Source: Eubacterium sp. (GTDB lineage: Bacteria; Bacillota; Clostridia; Lachnospirales; Lachnospiraceae). Taken from it: a stretch of 48,840 nucleotides of DNA. The DNA lies in assembly GCA_017433615.1 (NCBI GenBank), contig JAFRGW010000010.1, forward strand, positions 1 to 48,840, read 5' to 3'. Of the stretch, positions 1-7,376 are shown in pieces. Each line of letters opens with the position of its first letter. The first letter of the stretch is position 1. Under the pieces are notes generated by a model that had not been told where the DNA came from, did not search any database, and saw nothing but the letters and a program-made list of their open reading frames with translations. The translations under genes and the position numbers were made by a program.

Positions 1-8
1 ACTGAGTA

Positions 9-455
9 ATGAGTAGATTATATGTTTCAGATATTTGGAATTTGGGAAAAAAGGGACATCACATTATCGAATTCGTCGATATTGCCGTCAATGATGATAC
101 AAAACTGTTTATCGATCCATGCCTTCTTAGAAAGTCACGGTCGAAGTTCTGTGTACGGGCAAATGAAGAGATCGAATCCTTTTTTGATAGATTTTATAAA
201 GCATACAAAACACAGGATATCCTAGAAAAACAAAGACTATTATCACATGCAGGTGAGCAAAACGCCACAAAGCTTGGATATGGTAATGGGTTTAATGGAA
301 AAGGCAATACAAGAGACGGGATTCTTCTAGACTTCAAGCCATTGGATGATTTGATAAAAAGAATAGGTGACCTCCTTTTGTATGCGGTAATCCCTGTTAC
401 CATTGATCTTGACAATCATCAGTATACAGGTAAATCCACGTTGCTACAAATGTGA
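9..455 (+). pseudogene. N-terminal fragment of a conserved protein of unknown function
   Basis: The reading frame encodes 148 residues beginning MSRLYVSDIWNLGKKGHHI, followed by a well-formed segment with VNDDTKLFIDPCLL (about residues 27-40) and an N/G-rich stretch ATKLGYGNGFNGKGNTRDG (about 86-104). This looks like the start of a soluble protein family seen in clostridial accessory regions, whose members I recall as clearly longer. After about residue 122 the sequence loses that character and stops at a TGA. I therefore read it as a 3'-truncated gene. No ribosome site can be judged because only eight bases precede the start. Function unknown; it lies in an A/T-rich accessory stretch next to other broken genes. 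Confidence 0.45.
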
Positions 456-537
456 GGTCACTTCATATTATCTCATAAATGTTACTGTGAAGGAGGATGA
501 TGGGAGCGGCAGAGGCCATATTCCAACAATGATTTCT

Positions 538-655
538 GGCTTTTTCAGGTGTGCTATGATATAATTTACTTAATACAAACGCGCAGCGGAGAATTCAGCC
601 GTAGAATAATGTGACAGCAGTCTGCCATATTATTTCTATGGCCTTTTTCTTTTTT
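538..655 (+). promoter_or_regulatory. Promoter and leader with an intrinsic terminator ahead of the surface-protein gene
   Basis: A -10-like TATGAT/TATAAT pair lies at 555-565. The transcript would then cross GAATTC flanked by CGG and CCG (about 587-601) and a hairpin GCCATA/TATGGC (624-629 with 637-642) followed at once by TTTTTCTTTTTT (644-655). The terminator sits before the start codon at 687, so it looks like a leader attenuator rather than the end of the preceding fragment, although the second reading cannot be excluded. AATAAT/ATTATT arms (605-610 and 629-634) overlap the terminator and could form an alternative pairing. I do not recognise a named riboswitch here. The rest of 456-537 shows nothing definite. 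Confidence 0.4.
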
Positions 656-686
656 ATGCCGCGAGAACGAAAGAAAGGAGCGCATT

Positions 687-1751
687 ATGAAGCAAAATGT
701 ATTACGCAGGCTATGTTTGCTGCTGACAGTCATTATGATTGTATGCCCGGCAATGATCTGGATCAGCGGAACGGATGTTTCGGCAGCCTATTCGATGTGT
801 CCGATGTGCGGTGGTACGGGACATAGAAGCATTACGATTATGCAGACACAAACGATTGGTTACAATTCGGTTACGGGCATGCCGCAGACCATTATGGTTC
901 CTTATACATCTTCTTATCCCTGCTCATCCTGCGGTGGTTCCGGACGAATCTATTCTTATTCCGGAAGCTCCTCGTCGTCATCGTCATCTTAGTCGTCCTA
1001 CACATCCTCATCCACTGCTGATGACTCCGTCAAGTACGGCACCGTGATTGACGCGACACAAGGCGTTGTCAGCAGCGAGTGCGGCCCGAACCTGCTTGAC
1101 GGCAAGACGGAAACAAAGTTCAACGTATTGGCAACAAGCGCCTATATCATCTGGAAGGCGCCGAAAATGCTCCGTGTCACTTCTTACAGCGTCACGACAG
1201 CCAATGATACTTCCATCTATACAGGCAGAAATCCAAAAACGTGGGAGCTTTACGGAAGCAATAAGAAACTGTCAAGAAATGACAAGGGGTGGAAGAAAAT
1301 TCACTCCGTCAAAAATGATAAAAAGCTGAAACCCGTTGATTTCAAGAAATATACCTATAAACTGAAAAAGATCGCAAAGCCTTACCAGTATTATAAGCTT
1401 GAAATCAAGTCAAACAAAGGAGCCGACTGTACACAGCTCTCCGAATTCAGGCTAAAAGGAAAGACTGTGACCGTCAATAAAACAACGCTTTCTGTCGCAA
1501 AAAAGAAAGGCGCAAAGCTGACGCTCAAATGGAAAAAGGTTAAGGGCGCAACAGGATATCAGGTCCAATACAGCACGTCTTCAAAGTTCAAGAACAGTAA
1601 GAAAGAGGATTTAAAGGGCGCATCAAAGATTTCTAAGACAATCAAAAATATAAACGCCGGCAAGACTTATTATGTAAGGGTGCGTGCCTACAAAAAAGTA
1701 AACGGCGGAACTGTTTACTCCGGGTGGAGCGCAAAACGTAAACTTACATGA
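687..1751 (+). pseudogene. Secreted surface protein (CxxCGGxG repeats, discoidin-like and fibronectin III domains) with an in-frame amber codon
   Basis: Read through position 990, this is one frame of 354 codons. It has a signal peptide (basic start, hydrophobic residues 9-25, cut near VSA-A), two zinc-ribbon-like CxxCGG(T/S)G motifs (C38/C41 and C79/C82), a serine run, and after a TAG at 990-992 continues with SSYTSSS in the same frame. The continuation has an F5/8C (discoidin)-like domain with LLDGKTETKF and WELYGSNKK, then a fibronectin type III domain with GATGYQVQYS and YYVRVRAYKK. The start has a good ribosome site (AAAGGAG). The downstream half has only a GTG at 1044 with no ribosome site, so it is probably silent unless TAG is read through. 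A single TCG-to-TAG change in the serine tract would explain the break. Probably cell-surface carbohydrate or protein binding. Confidence 0.7.
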
Positions 1752-2340
1752 AATACAGTGGCAGGAGAACATCTATGAAGACAAGGAAAACAGCAAAGTT
1801 CAGCTGAAGAAAATGGATGGAGACAATACACCCGAAACATCCTTCAAATATAACAGGAAAGGCCTGTTGAAGCAGCAAAGCAAGCTCTATAATTATATGG
1901 GTGCAAAGCCCGAAATGCTGCAGCCGCACAGGCAGCAGCAGCCCAAAAAGCCGCAGCGCAGAAGGCCGCAGCAGAGAAAGCTGCAGCCGCACAGAAACTT
2001 CAGGTCTACAACAGTGCAAAAGTCGCAGCGCAGGTAGGAAAGGTCACAAAGCCCAAAACCAAAGCAAAAGCGAAGAAAAAAAGCACAGGTCACCTGGAGG
2101 CAGGCTGCCGGCGCATCCGGTTACGAAATCCAGTATGGCTTGAAGAAAAACTTCAAAAAAGCGAAGACGCACACTGTGAGCGGCGGCAGCAAGAAAAAAG
2201 CTACGTTGAAAAAACTCAAAGCCGGCAAGAAATACTTCGTCCGGATCCGGCCGTACACGAATATAACAAACACCAGTGGAGGTACTGAGAAAGTATACGG
2301 TAAGTGGTCTAAGACCATGAAAATCAAAGCGAAGAAATAA
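1752..2340 (+). pseudogene. Frame-shifted remnant of a second surface protein (Ala-rich helix plus fibronectin III domain)
   Basis: Three pieces of protein-like sequence lie in alternating frames. First, about 1752-1912 in frame 1 encodes a charged segment containing NIYEDKENSKVQLKKMDGDN and NYMGAKPEM. Second, about 1917-2080 in frame 3 encodes an Ala/Gln/Lys-rich coiled-coil segment with AAAAQKAAAQKAAAEK-like repeats ending in KTKAKAKKK. Third, about 2083-2340 back in frame 1 encodes a fibronectin type III domain with ASGYEIQY and KYFVRIRPY. A run of seven A residues near 2074-2081 is a natural slip site for the second shift. Frame 1 also has a TAG at 2035. No start codon with a ribosome site covers the whole. 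The fibronectin domain resembles the one just upstream, so this may be the tail of the same ancestral locus or a duplicated gene. Confidence 0.6.
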
Positions 2341-2363
2341 GTTAAAAATGTAACCTAAATGAA

Positions 2364-2391
2364 ACGGTCTTCCTCGCGGAAGGCCGTTTTT
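2364..2391 (+). terminator. Intrinsic terminator after the surface-protein remnants
   Basis: Ten paired bases (ACGGTCTTCC with GGAAGGCCGT, one T-G wobble), loop TCGC, then TTTTT. It closes the surface-protein region. Confidence 0.85.
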
Positions 2392-2450
2392 ATGCAAAAA
2401 AACTAATTTCATAGCATATATCTTAACATTTTGAGAGAAAGATATAGCTG

Positions 2451-2645
2451 TTGTCCGGAACAGAGGGGGAAGGGAAACGGAGTAATCCTTCTGATACGTT
2501 GATTATCAGAAAAGATTCAGATCTTGGTCGCCTTGTGGTGGATTATCTGGCAATGAATCAGACGATGCAGGGCCGGCTTCAGGGATACATGCAGGCTTTG
2601 AAAGAGATCAACGAGGACAGTGTTGGCGTAAAAGATTATATTTGA
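2451..2645 (+). CDS. Possible small protein of unknown function
   Basis: A 64-codon frame from TTG with GAGAGAAAG about ten bases upstream. The product is acidic and helical in character (IIRKDSDLGRLVVDYLAMNQ in the middle, then MQALKEI), with no signal peptide or membrane segment. I do not recognise it. It could be a remnant of a longer gene or a chance frame; its position between a terminator and a toxin-antitoxin pair gives no clear functional hint. Confidence 0.25.
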   Translation: MSGTEGEGKRSNPSDTLIIRKDSDLGRLVVDYLAMNQTMQGRLQGYMQALKEINEDSVGVKDYI

Positions 2646-2700
2646 AACAGTAGTTTGATTCGGCACCGATGTGAAATGTGAAAGCACAAGTGCCGAGTAT

Positions 2701-2730
2701 TTAGAAAGTGTGATACGTATAAACGATAAT
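2701..2730 (+). promoter_or_regulatory. Candidate promoter of the toxin-antitoxin and AbiH genes
   Basis: TTAGAA (2701-2706) and GATAAT (2725-2730) are separated by 18 bases and lie about 170 bases before the antitoxin start. Both boxes are moderate matches. Type II antitoxins of this family usually repress their own promoter, so an operator would be expected here, but I see no convincing palindrome. Confidence 0.35.
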
Positions 2731-2899
2731 ATTCGATAAAAAGATGCGGGACGGTATTGTGCAACGCCGGGTGAAGGATATTTTTAAAACCCGTTTAATT
2801 CATAAAAAAGAAGGTGGAAGAAAAAGTATGGACACGAAAAGAATTGACGTACAGAATCCTGTACAGTATAATCGAGGGCAAGAAAGGAGTGCTTGTCCA

Positions 2900-3163
2900 A
2901 TGATTGCAATCAATTACACCAATTTCAGAAATGAAATGAAGAGACATTTGGATCGTGTGACTGAGGATTTCGAGACGGTTATCGTTACCAGAAAAGAAAA
3001 CAAAAATGTGGTAATCATTTCGGAAGATAGTTATAACAACCTGCTGGAAAACATTTATGTTTTAGGAAATAAAGCAAACTATGACTGGCTGATGGAATCG
3101 AAAAGACAGCTCATGGCCGGAGCAATACAGCGTCATGAATTAATCGAGGATTCGAATGAATAA
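2900..3163 (+). CDS. yefM: YefM/Phd-family antitoxin
   Basis: An 87-residue protein. The start at 2900 is chosen because GAAAGGAG precedes it with normal spacing and the protein then begins with the family pattern MIAINYTNFRNEMKRHLDRV. The upstream in-frame extension from 2744 lacks family character. The N-terminal half matches the Phd/YefM DNA-binding fold, with the typical VIVTRKENKNVVIISEDSY strand-turn-strand segment (residues 27-45). The variable C-terminal half would bind and mask the toxin. It overlaps the downstream toxin gene by eight bases, the usual coupled arrangement that keeps antitoxin in excess. In this family the antitoxin, with the toxin as co-repressor, represses the operon. 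Confidence 0.88.
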   Translation: MIAINYTNFRNEMKRHLDRVTEDFETVIVTRKENKNVVIISEDSYNNLLENIYVLGNKANYDWLMESKRQLMAGAIQRHELIEDSNE

Positions 3164-3419
3164 ACTGTTTACAGATAATGCCTGGAAAGATTATATATAC
3201 TGGGAAACAGAAGATCGGAAGACGCTTCGCAGAATTAATAAGCTAATTGAAGATATCAGCAGAAACGGAAACGAGGGGATCGGAAAACCGGAAGCACTGG
3301 CTGGAGATTTGGCGGGGTTCTGGAGTCGAAGAATCAATGATAAGGATAGATTAATATATCAGATTATCGGGAACGATATATGCATACTATCCAGTCGCTA
3401 TCACTATGATGATCATTGA
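3156..3419 (+). CDS. yoeB: YoeB/Txe-family ribosome-dependent mRNA interferase toxin
   Basis: An 87-residue RelE-superfamily toxin. Family members bind the ribosomal A site and cut mRNA, stopping translation. Residues matching the catalytic set of E. coli YoeB fall at the same numbers: Glu46 (KPEAL), Arg65 (DKDRLIY) and His83-Tyr84 (SRYHYDD). The N-terminal DNAWKDYIYW segment is also typical. Length equals the family norm (84-90), with no truncation, so it should be active when not bound by the adjacent antitoxin. The next gene, an AbiH-type defence protein, starts 35 bases downstream on the same strand, so the pair may share a transcript with it. Confidence 0.9.
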   Translation: MNKLFTDNAWKDYIYWETEDRKTLRRINKLIEDISRNGNEGIGKPEALAGDLAGFWSRRINDKDRLIYQIIGNDICILSSRYHYDDH

Positions 3420-3454
3420 ATCCAGAACCGGATGGCAGACAGGAATGATCTCGG

Positions 3455-5038
3455 ATGGAAGTAAAAACATGTAAAACGTGTGAGAAACAATTCTTAAACA
3501 ACGGAGCCAAATCCTATTGCCGTATCTGCAGCAAGAAATGGCATGCAGAGAAGGAAAGACGGCAGAAAGAAGCAGATGACCAAAAATGGCAGGAAGAGAA
3601 TAAAAGGAACCAAGCCTTATTTGAGAAGAAAATATCAGGATATTCCTTGATTAACATGAAGGATATCGTTCCCCATGCAAATACGCTATACATCATTGGA
3701 AATGGTTTTGATCTGATGCACAGGGTTCCATCGAGCTATTATAGCTTTCGTGACAGTCTTGGAAAACGAAATAGTCTGCGAGAAACACTTGAAATTGCAT
3801 TGACGGCAGAGGATATCTGGGCAGATTTTGAGAACTCGCTCGGCAGCTTGAATCTCGATTTAATGGGAAGACGCCACAATATTGACATGTGGTTGAATGA
3901 TTTTGGCTTTTATGATGATGAAGATGCCGGCGCTGCAGAATTCTATATGGCTGTGGAAGCCGCTGCAAATCCGATTATCAATCTGGTCAACGAATTACAG
4001 CCAGCCTTTCGCAGATGGGTCAACAGCCTTGAAATCGGAACCGATGACAGACCATTGTCTGACTTAATCAGTTCTGACGGTAAGGTGCTTGATTTCAATT
4101 ACACAGAGTTCGTTGAAACACTATATTGTGTCCATGATGTCTGCTATATACATGGGAACAGAAAGAAAAAGGGAAAGCTGATTCTTGGTCACAGACCAGG
4201 TGTCGAAAGCGTATTCCATGAAAGAGAGAGGAAGCCACAGAGCTACTGTCAGGCCGTGATTGATGTGGCACAAGACAATGTATTTGACCTCATTGGGCAG
4301 TATGATGAAGAACTGACGAAGGACAGTCAAGAGATCATTAACAATCATCAGGCGTTCTTTAACGGACTGGCAGATATTGATCAGATCATTGTAATAGGGC
4401 ATTCAATTTCACGGGTCGATTGGGACTATTTTATTGAGATCAAGAAAAGAACGGAGAATGCGAATTGGTATTTCGGCATCTTTGGATTAAATGATTTGAA
4501 GAATATGGAGGAACTGATACATACTCTTGGCATAAAGGAATATAGTATATTCCGAACAGATGAGATTTGGACAAGGGCAAACAGAGTTGATAGTGCAAAG
4601 CCACGAACACCAAGTAAATCAAAGTCAAGAGTTTTTAAATGTAACGATACCGTAGTTACCGTCAATGAGGTGTATGATCTCTTGATCGATGGGAAATATG
4701 AACTGGTTCTTCCGAATAGTGTCAAGAAGGTTGTATTCATCGGTGATTATATCCTGATAACGATAGATGATCTCGATGGCAGTATTTTGCTTTTCAAACG
4801 GCTAGAAAAGAGCTGGACGTTTGTTGACCGGCTGGAAAGCTTTGAGCATCAAAGCCTGATCAATCGGAGGCTTAATCATGTCTACTATGAGGGAAATGCT
4901 ATAACTTTCGTGTTCAACAACCGTGTGCGAAAGTATGATCTGAACTCTGGCAAGATGGTTGTTAATCAACAATTACGCGATGCAAAGAGCAAAGAATATA
5001 CGGGTATCGATATAATGATGCGACTTGTTGGAAGATAG
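3455..5038 (+). CDS. AbiH-family abortive phage infection protein with N-terminal zinc ribbon and C-terminal extra domain
   Basis: A 527-residue protein in three parts. Residues 1-30 carry a zinc ribbon (C6, C9, C22, C25) followed by a charged helix (28-58). Residues 77-375 are an AbiH domain: YIIGNGFDLMH (79-89), DFNYTEFVETLY (213-224), CYIHG (230-234) and VIGHSISRVDWDY (313-325). The nucleotide-like GNGFD, FNYT and IHG order resembles SIR2-fold proteins, which is my inference. Residues about 390-527 form a beta-rich tail (VVFIGDYILITIDDLDGS) of unknown identity. AbiH proteins are known from lactococcal plasmids as phage abortive-infection factors. It follows the toxin-antitoxin pair by 35 bp and shares its A/T-rich composition, consistent with a transferred defence cassette. 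The start ATG at 3455 has only a weak ribosome site (tcggatgga). Confidence 0.82.
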   Translation: MEVKTCKTCEKQFLNNGAKSYCRICSKKWHAEKERRQKEADDQKWQEENKRNQALFEKKISGYSLINMKDIVPHANTLYIIGNGFDLMHRVPSSYYSFRDSLGKRNSLRETLEIALTAEDIWADFENSLGSLNLDLMGRRHNIDMWLNDFGFYDDEDAGAAEFYMAVEAAANPIINLVNELQPAFRRWVNSLEIGTDDRPLSDLISSDGKVLDFNYTEFVETLYCVHDVCYIHGNRKKKGKLILGHRPGVESVFHERERKPQSYCQAVIDVAQDNVFDLIGQYDEELTKDSQEIINNHQAFFNGLADIDQIIVIGHSISRVDWDYFIEIKKRTENANWYFGIFGLNDLKNMEELIHTLGIKEYSIFRTDEIWTRANRVDSAKPRTPSKSKSRVFKCNDTVVTVNEVYDLLIDGKYELVLPNSVKKVVFIGDYILITIDDLDGSILLFKRLEKSWTFVDRLESFEHQSLINRRLNHVYYEGNAITFVFNNRVRKYDLNSGKMVVNQQLRDAKSKEYTGIDIMMRLVGR

Positions 5039-5073
5039 CCTGAAAAAATCCTTAATTATGAACATGAACACAT

Positions 5074-5087
5074 TGGTGCCTGACCCC
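5074..5087 (+). repeat. Short REP-like intergenic word GGTGCCTGACCCC
   Basis: The nine-base word GGTGCCTGA recurs in intergenic DNA at 33310-33318 and, inverted, at 39812-39820. I associate such words with REP sequences moved by Y1 (RAYT) transposases, but no transposase of that type is in the window. Confidence 0.3.
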
Positions 5088-5126
5088 ATAAAAGGCGGTA
5101 CAAATTTTATAAACAGGAGATCCAAC

Positions 5127-5831
5127 ATGATTTATATCGGCTGTCATTTATCTGTTTCGGACGGTTTTGAGGCCATGGGAAAGAAGATGTGCAGCTTCGG
5201 CGGCAATACATTAGCCTTTTTTACGCGGAATCCGCGCGGCGGCAAGACAAAACCTATCGTGCCAGAAGACGCGATGGCACTACAGCAGCTCATGGCGAGG
5301 GAGTACTTTGGACCGTTGGTCGCACATGGAAGTTATACGATGAATCTGTGCTCGGCGAATGAATTGACACGCGCAAATGGTCTGGATATGCTGCAGAAAG
5401 ATCTTGCACGAATGGAAATGCTTCCGGGAAATTATTACAACTTCCATCCTGGTTCGCATACAGGACAGGGCAGCGAGGCTGGCGTTGAGCAGATTGCGTC
5501 GGCATTGAATCAGGTTCTGCATCCGGAACTACAGACAACTGTATTACTTGAGACTATGGCAGGAAAAGGAACCGAGATCGGCGGTACATTTGAAGAACTG
5601 CAGGCAATCATCGAAAAAATACATTGTTCCGAAAAAGTGGGCATTTGCTTTGATACCTGCCACACATGGGATGCGGGTTACGATCTGGTAAATGATCTTG
5701 ATGGAGTACTACAGCACTTTGACGATGTAATCGGCCTGAACCGGTTAAAGGCAATACATCTGAATGATTCGAAGAATGTGTGCGGCTCTCATAAGGATCG
5801 ACATGAAAAGCTGGGAAAGACTGACTATTAA
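5127..5831 (+). pseudogene. nfo: Endonuclease IV, 3'-truncated by an IS110-family element
   Basis: The first 230 residues are a clear endonuclease IV (AP endonuclease of base-excision repair, a trinuclear-zinc TIM barrel). Eight of the nine zinc ligands known in E. coli Nfo are visible: H67, H107, E142, D176, H179, H211, D224 and H226. The frame then leaves the family after HEKLG (DNA position about 5817), adds KTDY and stops at 5829-5831. The last ligand (E. coli Glu261) and roughly the last 50 residues are missing, so the enzyme should be inactive. The start ATG follows AGGAGATCC. The break coincides with the left side of the IS110 element. Whether a second nfo exists elsewhere cannot be seen. 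Confidence 0.88.
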
Positions 5832-5860
5832 AAGTCAAGTCGAAAACAAATTAAATCGGT

Positions 5861-5882
5861 AAGAACTCGCTAGCGAGTTCTT
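5861..5882. repeat. Perfect 22-bp palindrome
   Basis: Each half reads AAGAACTCGCT toward the centre and AGCGAGTTCTT away from it, with no spacer. It lies between the nfo break and the transposase stop. About 10 bases further on is CACCTTGAAAACTGCATGAC (5893-5912), which resembles sequence I associate with clostridial 16S-23S rRNA spacers. Confidence 0.7.
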
Positions 5883-5915
5883 CGTAAGTCAGCACCTTGA
5901 AAACTGCATGACAAA

Positions 5916-5939
5916 CAGAGCATCCGAAAAGATGCTCTG
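5916..5939. other. Hairpin downstream of the transposase
   Basis: CAGAGCATC pairs perfectly with GATGCTCTG across a six-base loop. On the minus strand it is followed by only TTTG, so it is at best a weak terminator for the transposase. It may be an end structure of the IS element. Confidence 0.5.
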
Positions 5940-5961
5940 GGAACGAGACATCGGACTACCA

Positions 5962-7140
5962 TTAATAGGCTCTTGAAACGTATGTTTCCCCGGTCGTCTC
6001 CAGATGATAGATCAGGCGAACGAGTTTCTTCGCTGCATGCGAAACTGCAACGTTATAATGCTTTCCTTCTGTTCTCTTTTTCTCCAGATAGGCACGAAAT
6101 GTTGGATCCCAGACACAGACATACTTTGTTGCATTAAACAAGGCATAACGAAGGTATCGGGAACCGCGTTTTTCCATTTTTGCGTGCGAAGATATCAACT
6201 GCCCTGATTGATAAGTCGTCGGGGAAAGTCCTGCATATGCCAAAAGCTTATCCGGAGAGGCAAACCTGTGGAAATCGCCAACTTCTGCAACAATGACAGC
6301 AGCCATGCGGGGTCCTATACCAGGGATACCCAGCATCTTCGGCGGATTTTTATCCAAGAGATAAAAGATCTGTGTTTCAATCTCGTCGATCTCTTCATCC
6401 AGAAAACGGATGTGAGCAATCGTATGTTGAAGTTCGAGAGACTTGGAAGGGAAGACAGTACCGATGGAACAGCGTGCAGCATCTCTGATCTTGATAGCCT
6501 CTTTTTTTCCATATCGGCCTTTAGATGCGTCCGAAAAGAGATGAGACAGTCGGGTCAGATGCGCAGAAGCGATGTGCGAAGCGCCAGGAAACTCGTGGAG
6601 AAGGTCATAAACAGTTGCCATATGGAGTGTTGGTACCAGCTTCTCGAGTTCTGGGAACAGGATCACGACAAGCCTGGAAAGAGAAGATTTCAGCTTCGCA
6701 CGTTCGCGGACCTTATCGGCACGGTAGCGGGTTAGTGACTTTAGTTCCTCATTCTGGTATGATGTGAGCGAGTAGGGCTGTAAAGTCCGATCGCTCAAGA
6801 GCAGTCTCGAGATTGCTTTGGCATCTACCGTATCCGTTTTTGTCTTTCTAAAGCTTAGACTTTTTCTGAAAAGACTGGTTTGTAACGGGTTGATAAGACA
6901 GGTGGGAAGACCTTTATCAAGGAGATAGCCAAGCAGGTTGAGATGGTAGTGACCGGTCGCTTCCAGTCCTACTTTTACGTTCTGCAGGGAATCTGTCGAA
7001 GATTTGATCTTCTCGAACAGCTCGTCAAACCCGTCCTGATCGTTCCGGATAACGAAAGAATCGAAGAGGACTTCGCCATCCGCGTTCGTGATAAAGCAGT
7101 CGTGCTTATCCTTAGCGACATCAACAGCAACAATGATCAT
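5962..7140 (-). CDS. IS110-family transposase (bridge-RNA-guided DEDD/serine recombinase)
   Basis: A 392-residue protein with the two-part IS110 layout. The N-terminal RuvC-like DEDD domain has Asp7 (VAVDVAK), Glu60 (GLEATGHY), Asp103 and Asp106 (KTDTVDAK). A coiled-coil middle is followed by a C-terminal Transposase_20 domain with helix-hairpin-helix GIPGIGP (271-277) and the catalytic serine in TYQSGQ (Ser312). The start at 7140 is chosen because a near-perfect ribosome site (GGAGGTGATC) lies just upstream. The open frame continues 36 codons further but would read through that site. Length is normal and all key residues are present, so the enzyme looks intact. Family members recombine DNA under the guidance of a structured RNA made from the element's own end. 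Confidence 0.93.
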   Translation of the reverse strand: MIIVAVDVAKDKHDCFITNADGEVLFDSFVIRNDQDGFDELFEKIKSSTDSLQNVKVGLEATGHYHLNLLGYLLDKGLPTCLINPLQTSLFRKSLSFRKTKTDTVDAKAISRLLLSDRTLQPYSLTSYQNEELKSLTRYRADKVRERAKLKSSLSRLVVILFPELEKLVPTLHMATVYDLLHEFPGASHIASAHLTRLSHLFSDASKGRYGKKEAIKIRDAARCSIGTVFPSKSLELQHTIAHIRFLDEEIDEIETQIFYLLDKNPPKMLGIPGIGPRMAAVIVAEVGDFHRFASPDKLLAYAGLSPTTYQSGQLISSHAKMEKRGSRYLRYALFNATKYVCVWDPTFRAYLEKKRTEGKHYNVAVSHAAKKLVRLIYHLETTGETYVSRAY

Positions 7141-7376
7141 AGGGATCACCTCCATAGAATTATTCGATGCTGTTAGATCCACAGGGACTCGCTGCTTTCG
7201 TATCCTCGTTCCATATAAACCGTCATGCGGTATCTGACTGATCAACAAAGTAGCAGGAGGCTGTGGTCAGACCCTTTCGTAAACCATCTGGTGGTAGAGG
7301 GATGAAACTGATCCACAGCATCCATAACAGCATAGCCTTTTACCAAGAACAGGTAAAGATTGGCTACACACTATAA
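7141..7376 (-). ncRNA. Candidate IS110 bridge RNA region
   Basis: This is the non-coding stretch ahead of the transposase, where IS110-group elements such as IS621 encode their bridge RNA. In transcript order (high to low coordinates) I can fold a first hairpin with arms 7362-7365/7334-7337 (AGCC/GGCT) and 7352-7357/7339-7344 (TTTACC/GGTAAA). A second long stem has arms 7313-7319/7260-7266 (GCTGTGG/CCACAGC), 7308-7310/7268-7270 and 7298-7301/7272-7275, opening into a loop (7276-7297) that contains a small ACCA/TGGT hairpin. A third, weaker stem uses CTGCT/AGCAG. One hairpin followed by stems with large internal loops matches the known layout, but target- and donor-binding loops are not assigned. 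Confidence 0.5.

Larger units (their letters stand above)
5817..7376 (-). mobile_element. IS110-family insertion sequence (approximate ends)
   Basis: Limits are set by where the flanking genes lose homology: nfo at about 5817, and the AraC frame, which opens after a TAA at 7374-7376. The element is about 1.56 kb, with one DEDD/serine transposase on the minus strand, about 145 bp behind it and about 235 bp in front of it. IS110 elements lack long terminal inverted repeats, and I see none. The rear part contains a perfect 22-bp palindrome (5861-5882) and a 9-bp hairpin (5916-5939). The front part is the candidate bridge RNA. The two flanks are different genes, so the element does not mark a simple insertion. 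Confidence 0.8.

Noticed and set aside
1044-1751. Independent gene starting at GTG 1044
   Set aside because: There is no ribosome site, and the frame and serine-rich sequence continue directly from the secreted protein upstream of the TAG.
7141-7248. 36-codon upstream extension of the transposase frame
   Set aside because: A near-perfect ribosome site sits just before the internal ATG at 7140 and would be translated by the longer form; the IS110 family start aligns with the internal ATG.
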